Part shown: positions 33,655 to 44,218 of the stretch, piece after piece | Position numbering within the stretch: position 1 is the stretch's first letter | Layout: every line of letters begins with the position of its first letter | Assembly (NCBI GenBank): GCA_026075535.2 | Contig: AP026539.1 | Span: forward strand, 3,844,001-3,908,000 | Reading direction: 5' to 3' | DNA length: 64,000 nucleotides | Source: Tricholoma matsutake | Lineage: Eukaryota; Basidiomycota; Agaricomycetes; Agaricales; Tricholomataceae | The notes under the pieces: generated by a model | Database searches by the model: none | Seen by the model: only the letters and a program-made list of their open reading frames with translations | What the model was told of the DNA's origin: nothing | Made by a program: the position numbers and the translations under genes

Positions 33655-35740
33655 ATGCCAGCTGAAGCCCATGTTCCTCCTGAACTCGTCCACTTTAAGC
33701 TGACAGGGGAAGATGTGGAAATCCTAGAAGCCAGAAAGGAACAATGGCGAGAGGGAGATCGTTCACAGTGGAACAGAATTGGTCAGAAAGTTTATGACAA
33801 AATGAAGAAAAAGAATCCCCACTGGTCTAGGGAAGATAAGGAGTTGAGGAAGAAGGTCAGTTCATGAATTGGAAGGTATTTTGCAACACCTTTGAACAGG
33901 GCATTTTTGAACAGGGTGTATATGCTTGGTTCCATACATATGGAAGAACTAGAGAATCATCCAAGAAATTTAAGGGGATCAAGAAATGGATGGGTAGAAG
34001 GGTTCTCGGTGTTCAGGCAAAAGGGGAGTTAAAGGAAACAATTCAAGGAAAAATGGGTGGATGGGTAGAAGATACTTCATGCAAGGCGGACAATCAAAAG
34101 GCATTTGGCACATACCAGAAGGAGTTGAGTAACCTTTGGGGGAAGACATCGGAAGCAGAGAAAAGGAAGATGGAGGACCTGGCCAATATATGGAATCAAA
34201 TGGGTCCCCCAGCTGAGGAGCAAGCAAGGTAGGTCATTCACGTTGAATATTGGTATTATCAATACTAATGCAGAACAGGAATGCAAAACAGGCTCATAAG
34301 CATGTGAAGTCCTTCTGCAAGCAAATGAAAAAGTCTTGTGGAATGGACTGTTTGGTATTAACATGCCACAAGGAAGTGAATGGAGTACTTGTCATGAACG
34401 CATTAAGTCTGTTCACTGTCTGAATTTGTTTCTGCCAGTTAAACTTTTTCTTTGTAGGCATGAATTTATGGGAGATCTCAGAGGGATGTCTTTCTTCCAA
34501 GCAAACAAAGATTGGGATACCAAGCCAATCATGGGGCTTCTAAACATGCATGCAAAGGAGATGTATTGTAAATGGATAATTTCTCATCGGAAAGATTCAA
34601 AATAATTGTCTTTTGTTAGCTGCAGCTGAAGAAGCAAAGTTCCAAGTTCCTATTGGAACCTCAAGTCGAAAACCATATGTTCAGGTGGATATGGATGCCA
34701 ACAGGAATCCATTGCTTCCTGAGCCGACTGACTGGCTGAGCAAAGGGATGGATAAGAAAGCGTTAATCAGGTCATATGTTGGGTCAGCATATCGTGAGTG
34801 GGTCGGCAATCATTCGTTCATTCTCATCCCAGATGACTTGTCAGGTCTGGCTTGCAGTAATGAATGTGCAATCCCTCCTTGGATGTCGTTCATTGAATAT
34901 GCAGATAAGTACTTTGGGGCAGATCAGGTTCCTGATGGTTTCAAGCTTATGGATCCATCGAGGATGAAGGACCACCAGATCAAGGAGATTTTGACATTTT
35001 GGTACTCTAATCAGGAAAGCGATGGTTTTGGTTTCAAATTCTATCAGGACAAAAAATTGAAGGGAAAGAAGAGATCAAGAGATGATTCCAATTCCAATTC
35101 CAATTCCAATGCTGATTCCGATGCCAAAACACCAAGCCGCCCAAGCCGCCCAAGGACCAAGAAGAGTGAGAGGGAGGGTAAAGGCAAGGAAAAGAGGGTG
35201 GAGAAGCCTGAGGACAGGTGGACTGACCATATTGTTCCAGATTCAAGAAGGCATAAATGGAGGGCTCCCACATTAAACGAGGTTGAGGAATCGGGTGAAG
35301 TGTTTGATTTCACATTGGTTGATCAGATGGAGTCATCGGAAGAGGAAGATGTAATGCAGTCCGGACAACCAAAGGGCGGGCCAAGCAAGACACCAATTCC
35401 GATCACAGGAAATTCCAGAAATAGCAAGATGCATCCAGTTAGGAAACGGCAGAAGCTCAGCCTGGCAACGGAACTTGTTTGAAAGAGTACGATGCAACCT
35501 TTAAGCAAACAGACTGGTAGGGCCGTGGATGCTGGGAAGAGTGCCAACACTGCGACAAATGAGTATGAGATTCATGGGGGGGATCAGCAAGAACCAGAGA
35601 TGATGCAGAAAGGAAAGGTGATGAAATCGAGGTTGGCTGAGAAGATAAAGGAACCACCAAAGAAGAAGCCAAAAGTTTCTATCGATGTACCTGCTCATTC
35701 ACAGTCATTGGGTAAGCTTGGTCTATTTTGTCCAAGATGA
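33655..35740 (+). pseudogene. Cargo gene with HMG-box-like N-terminal region
   Basis: Start at 33655 (MPAEAHVPPELVHFKLTGED). Introns at about 33857-33900, 34230-34279, 34387-34458 and 34568-34620 can be drawn with GT...AG ends. One exon (FGTYQKELSNLWGKTSEAEK then RKMEDLANIWN) resembles the YxxxLxxxW...A..W pattern of HMG boxes; this is a weak resemblance. Later parts hold AYREWVGNHSFILIPDDL, an Asn/Ser tract, a basic stretch (RTKKSEREGKGKEKR) and a Lys-rich tail with KKKPKVSIDV. An in-frame TGA at 35480-35482 follows SLATELV, and the frame continues (KSTMQPLSKQTG). It ends against satellite 3. Likely nuclear; function unknown. Confidence 0.5.
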
Positions 35741-35944
35741 TGAATAATTGAAATGTCCTGCATTTTTGAAGCCCCTTCAAAGGTGGTCTACTCAAAACAC
35801 AACTGAAAAACCAGTACCAATAAGTGAGCAGCCTAATTTAAAGATAATTCCAAAGAAGGTATGAAGAAATGAAAGGGAAGGAAAATGTAAACATAGAATA
35901 GTATCCAGACAAGCATAGTGGGCTTTGTTTGGAATTTTTGAGCA

Positions 35945-37122
35945 TTCACTATAGACAAACAACCCGACAAAATGACCTGACAAAATGACCCGACAAAATG
36001 ACCCAACAAAATGACCCGACAAAATGATCCGACAAAACAACCCGATGCAATGACCCGACACAATGACCCGACCAAAGCGAGCTGACACTAGATGACCCGA
36101 CACCAGATGACCCAACAAACGACCTGACAAAATGACCTGACAAAATGACACGACAAAATGACCTGACAAAATGACCTGACAAAATGACCCGACAAAATGA
36201 CCCAACAAAATGACCCAACACCAGATGACCCTACAGTAGATGACCCGACCAGATGATCCAACAAAATGACCCGACAAAATGACCTGACCAAATGACCTGA
36301 CCAAAGCGACCCCACCCTAGATGACCCGACACCAGATGACCCAACAAATGACCTGACAAAATGATCACCTGGCCAAGTAACCTGAGGATGTCACAAAATG
36401 ACCTGACTAAAGGACCCAACAAATTGACCAAATAAGTATTGTGACCTGACAATAGATGACCCAACACAAGATGACCCAACACTAGATGACCCAACATTTT
36501 GTTGGGTCATTTTGTCAGGTCATGTTGTCGGTTCATTGTGTCGGGTCATCGGGTCATTTTGTCGGGTCATTTCTTGAGATCATGTCGGGTCATTTTGTCG
36601 GATCATCTGGGAGGGTCATCTACTGTTGGGTCATCTGGTGTCAGGTCATTTTGTTGGGTCATTTTGTTGGGTCATTTTGTCGTGTCATTTTGTCAGGTCA
36701 TTTTGTTGGGTCATTTGTCAGGTCATCTGGTGTCAGGTCATCTAGGGTGGGGTCGCTTTGGTCAGGTCATTTTGTCAGGTCATTTTGTCGGATCATCTGG
36801 TCGGGTCATCTACTGTAGGGTCATCTGGTGTCAGGTCATTTTGTTGGGTCATTTTGTCGGATCATTTTGTCGGGTCATTTTGTCGGGTCATCTAGGGTGG
36901 GGTCGCTTTGGTCGGGTCATTTTGTCGGGTCATTTTGTCGGATCATCTGGTCGGGTCATTTTGTCAGGTCATTTTGTCGGGTCATTTTGTCGGGTCATTT
37001 TATCGGGTCATTTTGTCGGGTCATTTTGTTGGGTCGTTTGTTGGGTCATCTGGTGTTGGGTCATCTGGTGTTGGGTCATCTAGTGTCAGGTCGCTTTGGT
37101 CGGGTCATTGTGTTGGGTCAAT
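35945..37122. repeat. Palindromic CpG satellite 3
   Basis: The largest block, about 1.2 kb. The left arm is in TGACCCGACAAAA orientation to about 36494 (GACCCAACATTTTGTTGGGTC centre) and the right arm is inverted. Part of it (36365-36640) matches 43848-44110 of satellite 4, including the non-repeat landmark CCAAGTAACCTGAGGATGT. The CpG in each unit appears as CG, TG or CA. Confidence 0.9.
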
Positions 37123-37288
37123 GGCTTCAGAAGTGGTAGCCCTGGAGGTTGCCTTGAATACCATGCCAGAAGTTGAGAATGTAGATGAGAGTGATGGCGC
37201 AATAACAAAGGAACAGGAGGCCGAGAGACCTAGGATGGTCATGCCCAGGATAATGGAATCTCCGGTGTCAGGAATGGAAGATGAATAT
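37123..37288 (+). pseudogene. Duplicated C-terminal exon of gene B, part 1
   Basis: The frame MASEVVALEVALNTMPEVEN then ERPRMVMPRIMESPVSGMED matches the end of gene B at 44219-44480 in inverted orientation. It is cut at EDEY by Gypsy-1 (duplication AATAT at 37284-37288) and continues at 43529. It starts directly from satellite sequence, so only the C-terminal end of gene B was duplicated. Confidence 0.85.
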
Positions 37289-37700
37289 TGTTAGGGCGAC
37301 ACCCACTATCTGCTAGCTAAGACCGTGTGGGTTCTCTCTACAAGAAGGGGGCAGGATCAGCACTCGTGATGGGGGAATTGATGGTTTTGATGCGAGGGGT
37401 TATTAATAGGTGAGTTTGTTGAGATAGGCCTTTCACACCAAAAATGTAGGTGGAATACCTAAGAGAACACAACTGGGGTCCCCTAGGTGTATATTTTGGG
37501 TTTATATACTATGTTACATATATTGTACATTGTTGTTACCGATGCGCACATACAGGCGCATACATAGTGATGCGTGCGAAATAATATTCTCATGCTATCA
37601 AAGTGTAGCGTCATTTGGCATCATTTGGTGTAATGTAGTGTAATTTGACATAATAAAATGAAAATGAAATTTTATTAGGTAATGGGGCTGTTTCCTAACA
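37289..37700 (-). repeat. Gypsy-1 3-prime LTR
   Basis: 412 bp with ends TGTTAGG and CCTAACA. A purine tract (AAAAGGGGGGTAA on the minus strand) adjoins it at 37701. It differs from the other LTR at about 19 sites, nearly all CpG-derived. Confidence 0.95.
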
Positions 37701-40700
37701 TTACCCCCCTTTTGTGCCTCGACTTCCAGGTGAGAAAATATTATGTTTGTCCCCTCTGTGAAATTTTGGTAAGGCTGGAATTTCATCCCCTCATACACCA
37801 TTCTCACAATGCGATGCGGAGCATTTGGATTACGTTTAAAGAATTGGGCGATTGCGTCATGTGCTTGCTTACAATTCTCTTTGGGTTCCCATGAATTATT
37901 TTTGTCGGTATAGTTTTTCCACTTTATTAAGAACTCCAATTTGTTCCGTCGAAGATGTGAGTCTAGAATTTCTTCAACTATGTATTCTGGAGCACCTTCT
38001 ACTGTTATTGGAGGTTGCGGAGTAGTTTGTTGGCCAGGAATAGTGGGCGGACGGTAAGGGCGTAGGCGGGATATGTTAATCTCGGGATCAATCTTAAATG
38101 ATCGGGGTAATTTTAGCACTACCGCATTAGGCGAGATCACTTTAGAGATCGCATATGGGCCAACTTGTTTCTCCATAAGTTTCTTTGAAGGTCGTGGAAT
38201 ATTCAGGTCCTTGGTACTTAGCCATACCAAGTCACCAACTTTGTACTCTAGAGCACATGCTCGAGTACGATCCGTGTGTTGCATCATGTCATCACGTGCT
38301 TTCTTCAATGCCGCCTCTGCTTCCTCTTGTACCCTTTGCATCTTAGATACAAAATCTTCTACCGACTGTACTTTGACTTCCCTTCTGGGTTCTACTCCCA
38401 TGTGAGGATGATATCCATAATTCACGAAAAAGGGTGACATACGAGTAGCCGAAGGGAATTTATTATTGTGGGAAAATTTGGCAATTGCCAACCATTTGGG
38501 CCAGTCGGTTTGTTGGTAGTTGACAAACATACGTAGGTACTGCTCCAACTCCTGATTCATTCTCTCTGTCTGCCCATCAGTCTGCGGGTGATATGCCATA
38601 GATAATTTAGTTTGAATTCCCAATATGTTGTTTAGTTCTTGCATAAACATGGAAGCAAATTGTGGTCCGTGATCGGAGATAATGGTATCGGGTAACCCAT
38701 GTAACCGCCATACCTGATTTAGATAGAGGCATGCCAAGCCTAATGATGAGGTTTCTGTAGTAGTAGGAATAATATGGACCTCCTTTGTAAAGCGGTTGCA
38801 TACTACAAATATTGCATCATATCATTGAGCCTCAGGTAATCCGGTAATAAAATCCACAGATATATCTTGCCACGGCGCTTTAGGTATAGGGTTCGGCATT
38901 AATTTTCCTGCAGGTTTCTCTGGAAATTTCTTCCCCCTCATGCACATATCACATCCATCCACATACCCCAACACATACTTTGAAATTCCAGGCCACCAAT
39001 AATTTCTCATTACTAATTCCAATGTCTTCCATCTTCCTGGGTGTCCAGCAATTGGCATATTGTGATGTAACCGGACAATCTCCCTTTGCAAATCCTGATC
39101 CTTCGGTACATACACTTTTCCTCAAAACAACACCAACCCTTGTTCCTCAGCCCATTCGTCTCCTTTGATATTACCTTTCTTCTCTCCCTTCAGAGCTTTC
39201 ACGGCTTCCACTACTTCATCATCCATTTCCAAACATGGTCTAATTTTAGACAACATTTCCGTTTCCGAGCTATCTATTAATAGATGCCCTTGATGCATAG
39301 CGCAAATGCAAAAGTATTCAGGTTTGAGTAAGGTAACATTTTTATTGTCCTCCTCCGCCCCCCTTTTATGATCAATACGTCTGGATAAGGCATCTGCTTT
39401 CCTCATTAAGCTTCCTGCTTTATGGACCAAGTGAAAGTTGAAACGCAATAGGAATAGTGCCCAACGTGCTTGCCTGAAATTAAGCTTTTTAGCGGACATG
39501 AAGTATTGCAGATTTTGATGATCCGTCCAGATCTCAATTTGATGCGTACATCCCTCCAAATAATGCCTCCATGCCTCCAATGCTCGTGTTATCCCCAACA
39601 TCTCTTTGTCATGCACATCATAATTCCTCTCCACATCATTCAACCCTTTTGACAAGTATGCACAAGGATGCCATTTGTCATCTTCGCACAGCATTGATAA
39701 TACCGCTCCAGTAGCAAAATCGGATGCATCAAATTCCACTCGCAAAGGGCATGTGAAATCTACTGGGGCTAATATTGGTCCCTCCACAAACTTCCTCTTC
39801 AACTCCTCAAACACTGTCTGCTGCTGCTCTCCCCACCTCCACACTACTCCCTTTCGCATAAGGTTATGTAAGGGTGCGGCAATTTTAGAAAAATTGTGCA
39901 CAAAGCGACAATAATAATTTGCGAGTCCCAAGAAGGCTTGAACCTCCTTGACATGGGTGGGCGCAGGCCAATCTGTGATTGCCTGTACCTTGATCGGATC
40001 CATTTTGATCCTGTCAGGGCCAATCAATAATCCTAGGAACTCGATCTCGCTTGCCACAAACACACACTTCTCTGGTTTCAAAAATAGATCATTCTCCACC
40101 AACCTCCGTAACACCTCTTGCACTATCGCTTCATGATTCTCTTCATCCTCCATGAATATCAGAATGTCGTCAATAAATATTATTACCACGCCTTTGTCTA
40201 TTACGTCCTTGAAAATGTTGTTCATCATATTTTGAAAGGTCGGGGGACTATTAGTCATCCCAAAAAACATGACAAGCGGCTCGAAGGATCCTCGACGCAT
40301 GGCAAATGCAGCCTTCCACTCATCTCCTTTCTTTATTTGTACATTGTTGTATCCCCATCGTAAATCCAATTTTGTAAACACCTTGGCTTTTCCCACCTTA
40401 TCAATTATTTCTGAGATCAACGGCAGGGGGTACGCATTCTTCACTGTCCACTCATTCAGATACCTATAATTGGTACACATCCTCTTCCTTTGGTCTTTTT
40501 TGGGCACAAAGAATATTGGTGACGTCTGTGGTGATTTCGAAGGTTGTATGTATCCTTTGCGCAATTGCTCCTTCAGGAATGCATCCACTTCTTCTTGTTC
40601 CATTGGAGATAATGGATATACCTTCGACTTCTTCAGCACAAACCCTGGCTTCATCTCAATCGCATGATCCCATGGCTTCCGCACCAGCATTCGCTCAGAC

Positions 40701-41536
40701 TCCTTCTTTTGGAACACTGACAAATGTTCATGATACACTTTTGGCACCCACTCCTCCACTGGCTTCTCCATCTTCACGATATTCTTGTCCCATAACTGTC
40801 CTCCACGAACTGCTCTAAAGGTTTGCTTCTGCTCTTCTTTCTCGATCATGATTGGAACTTCCCCATTTGGCATGTCCTCATCCTCCACTTCCTCCATCGT
40901 AACAGAATACTTCCTCGGACGTTCTTTCTCTTTCTTTTCCCTTTTTTCTTTCTTCATCTTCCTCCCATACACATTACATTCCTTAGGACAATGAGTCATT
41001 TGTACTTTCCCAGTTTTCCAATCAATTTCGGGATTATGCTTCCATAACCATGGACATCCTATTATTAGATTGGTTTTCCCAAGATCGCACACTTTGAATA
41101 TGGCTCGCTCCTGATGCTCCTGATACTTTAATACCATAGTCACCTCCTCCTTGATAGTTCCTCCACGATTGACTGTTCCGTCAATATTGTACACCATTAT
41201 AGGTTGCAACAGCTTGCGTGTGTTAATACCGTTTCCGGTAATTAAGGATTGATTAATAAATAATCCTGTAGCACCACTGTCAAGCAACGCTTCCACATCA
41301 ATAGCTGCATGCGTGTCCACTGTCTTCAGTCCCACAGTCAAGGTGATTTTGTGTTCTATTCGCACAGAGCAAATAAAGAATTTAGGGGTTTTCGGGAATG
41401 ACATGTGACAATTTTCTTTGTTGTGTGATTCACAACAGTTGTACTCCTCCTCGATTTCCTTTTCTGATTTACTCTGGGTTTCCTCGGATACTAATACATT
41501 GTAATGATTCTGGGTCACCAATGGGGAAACCTTCAC
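37598..41536 (-). pseudogene. Gypsy-1 pol polyprotein
   Basis: The polyprotein starts near 41536 just past the gag stop, in another frame (programmed shift or lesion). Domains in order: aspartic protease (VEALLDSGATGLFINQ, near residue 85), reverse transcriptase (LDLRWGYNNVQI and IIFIDDILIF near residue 455, catalytic Asp pair intact), RNase H (VEFDASDFATGAVLS, WTDHQNLQYF). The integrase has an HHCC finger (LHHNMPIAGHPG... CDMC), catalytic Asp in DISVDFITG and SDHGPQFAS, and Glu in HPQTDGQTERMNQ. The C-terminal chromodomain is EYIVEEILDSHLRRNKLEFL with IKWKNY and SWEPKENC, which targets integration to modified histones. In-frame TGA at 39122-39124 and 38822-38824. Confidence 0.9.
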
Positions 41537-42630
41537 TGGGACTCTTCCACAAAATTCTCCTGCTTGCCTTCCTCCTGCTTCACTTCCTCAATTGTAGCTC
41601 CCCTGATCTTTCTCTTCTGCTTGCAATACTTAGAAATGTGTCCTAACTGCCCACAGTTAAAACATTTAAGTGGGGCTCGTCTCCCCACTTGATCAACCTC
41701 CATTGCCTCTGCTGGTGCTGCTGACTCCGTAACTATAGGTGTCACTGCCATGGCCGGTGGCTGTGCCCTCAGAGCTTGCACCTGAGGCCCCTTTCCTTTC
41801 TTGGACTTTCCTCCTGATGACTTTCCAAATTTACTACTTCCGTACATCAACTTTGACTCCGCCTGTTCCTGCCGATATTGCCGGTCAAGGCGCATTGCCC
41901 AATTATACCACTCGTCCAACTTCTCTGGCATAGAAGGTAGTCAGTAGATAGACTTGAATAAAGAGGGATTTAATCCTGCTTTCAAAAACTCTACCAACGC
42001 GGCTTCTCCCATGTCTGTTTGCGAAGCTTCTGCTTTGAACTGCAAAATAAATTCATCCGCCATTAAAGAACCTTGGCGCATGGTCTTTAATTTAGCATTG
42101 GCTGTCACCTTTGGATTAGGGTCTCCAAACTGTGCCTCCAATCTCTCCAGAAATTCCTTGAAGGTTGCAAATGGTTTATTTCCCATGGCAATTTGATTAA
42201 TAGCCTCATTTCTCCAGAACTGTGCTTTCCCCCCCTGAATGTATGAGAGAGCAAACATAATCCTAGACTCGGCTGTACAAAACTCTGGCTTCCTCCCATG
42301 GATGTATAATACTATAGAGCTGATGAAGGATTTTGTATTCTCCATGGTACCATCAAAGATTTGTGGGGGCGCATACTTATGTAAGCGTGCTTTTCCATTT
42401 CCGGATTTCTCCACCATCTCATCCTCCTGCAATATCCACTCCACCATCTCCTCCATCTCATCATCTCTTTCTCCTGTCATCTCTGGCTGTACTTCCACTT
42501 GTCTGGGCTGTGATGCTGCCAATACTGACACTAATTGCGACATTTGTGCTGTGAGTGCATCGATTTTCGCCTCTAGTGCTGGTATGGGAACAGGATTAGG
42601 ACCAGGATTAGAAGTTGAAGGTTCGGACAT
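41533..42630 (-). pseudogene. Gypsy-1 gag
   Basis: Start at 42630 (MSEPSTSNPGPNPVPIPALE). A coiled N-terminus (ALEAKIDALTAQMSQLVSVL) leads to a capsid domain (FWRNEAINQIAMGNKPFATF, FLERLEAQFGDPN). After TGA at 41941-41943 it continues with MPEKLDEWYNWAMRLDRQYR and one CCHC knuckle CFNCGQLGHISKYC. It forms the virus-like particle of the element. One TGA is the only visible lesion. Confidence 0.9.
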
Positions 42631-43116
42631 AATTGTAAAATCTGTGATGAATCACTTCTTCGACAAATTCAAAATTTTACTTCGAGACCTCTCCAAATGT
42701 CTACGGGTCACGTGATAAGGTTCGTCGAGGTTCGTCAATGGTTCGTCGTTCATCAGGTGCCTATTTTGACACTTCAGATCAACAACCCTTCCAACAGTGC
42801 CTGATCTCGGAGATATCACTGAATTCGGCTTGTAACTAAAATAGTTGTCCGAATAGAGTAATGTAAATCGTAACTAAACCAGATCCGATCGGTTGTCTGG
42901 TTGCAGCTGTCCTAATGACGAGTGCTGCCTCTCGATCACTGGCAGTCACAATGTAAGGCGAGGCCTGGCGTCGGCTTACGAAAAAAAAGGTAGATTACAT
43001 ATATACAAGTACTTCCGGCTCGTGCTGAAAGGATGAGTAATCGGATGTGGCGCAGTGAAACAATGACGTATGCGCAAGTAAGAGAAGGTGCACTGATATG
43101 GGAAGTTGTGTTCTTC

Positions 43117-43528
43117 TGTTAGGGCGACACCCACTATCTGCTAGCTAAGACCATGCAGGTTCTCTCTACAAGAAGGGGGTGGGATCCACACTCATGATGG
43201 GGGAATTGATGGTTTTGATGCGAGGGGTTATTAATAGGTGAGTTTGTTGAGATAGGCCTTTCACACCAAAAACGTAGGTGGAATACCTAAGAGAACACAA
43301 CTGGGGTCCCCTAGGTGTATATTTTGGGTTTATATACTATGTTACATATATTGTACATTGTTGTTACCGACATGCGTGTACAGGCGCATACATAGTGATG
43401 TGTGCAAAATAATATTCTCATGCTATCAAAGTGTAGCGTCATTTGGCATCATTTGGTGTAATGTAGTGTAATTCGACATAATAAAATGAAAATGAAATTT
43501 TAATAGGTAATGGGGCTGTTTCCTAACA
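43117..43528 (-). repeat. Gypsy-1 5-prime LTR
   Basis: 412 bp, same ends as its partner. Inside, after CCTAACA, the minus strand reads GAAGAACACAACTTCCC. This is not an obvious tRNA primer site, so self-priming is possible but unproven. Confidence 0.95.
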
Positions 43529-43620
43529 AATATGATAGAGATTCTTTTGCCATGGTAATCGACAAATCTGATGAAGAATTGGACAGGGATCGTCAGTATA
43601 ACTGGGAAACATTACTGTAG
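43529..43620 (+). pseudogene. Duplicated C-terminal exon of gene B, part 2
   Basis: It continues part 1 in frame after removing Gypsy-1 and one AATAT: DRDSFAMVIDKSDEELDRDR then QYNWETLL and TAG. It is followed by 3-prime flank that also matches 44155-44220 inverted. Confidence 0.85.
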
Positions 43621-43699
43621 TGTTAAAATGATTATTGTCAACAGCTTTGGTAAGATAGGCATTCATGTGTTACTGCATGCAAACTAGTACATAACTAAG

Positions 43700-44130
43700 G
43701 TGACAAAATGATGACCAGAGAAAATGACCCGACAAAATGACCTGACAAAATGACCTGACAACATGACCTGACAAAACCGACCCGACACTAGATAACCTGA
43801 CACTGGATGGCCCGACAAAATGACCCAACAAAATGATCACCTAGCCAAGTAACCTGAGGATGTGACAAAATGACCTGACTAAAGGACCCGACAAATTGAT
43901 CAAATAAGTATTGTGACCCAACAATAGATGACCTGACACAAGATGACCCGACATTTTGTTGGGTCATTTTGTTGGGTCATGTTGTCAGTTCATTGTGTCG
44001 GGTCATTTTGTTGGGTCATTTTGTTGGGTCATTGGGTCATTTTGTCGGGTCATTTCTTGAGATCATGTTGGGTTATTTTGTTGGGTCATGTTGTTGGGTC
44101 ATTTTGTCGGGTCGTTTTCTCCCATCATCA
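43700..44130. repeat. Palindromic CpG satellite 4
   Basis: The left arm is GACCCGACAAAAT-type to about 43952 and the right arm is inverted. It lies between two inverted copies of the gene B 3-prime end (37123-37288 plus 43529-43690, and 44150-44480), so the whole region is a larger palindrome. Confidence 0.9.
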
Positions 44131-44218
44131 TTTTGTCACCTCAGTTATGTACTAGTTTGCATGCAGTAATCCATGAATGCCTATCTTACCAAAGCTGTTG
44201 ACAATAATCATTTTAACA

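Larger units (their letters stand above)
37289..43528 (-). mobile_element. Gypsy-1: complete chromodomain Ty3 retrotransposon
   Basis: A 6240-bp element with two 412-bp LTRs and a perfect 5-bp duplication AATAT (37284-37288, 43529-43533). Order on the minus strand: LTR, gag with zinc knuckle, protease, reverse transcriptase, RNase H, integrase, chromodomain, polypurine tract, LTR. This is a chromovirus. Three in-frame TGA codons break gag and pol, but catalytic residues are intact, so it is the youngest retroelement here. Confidence 0.95.
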
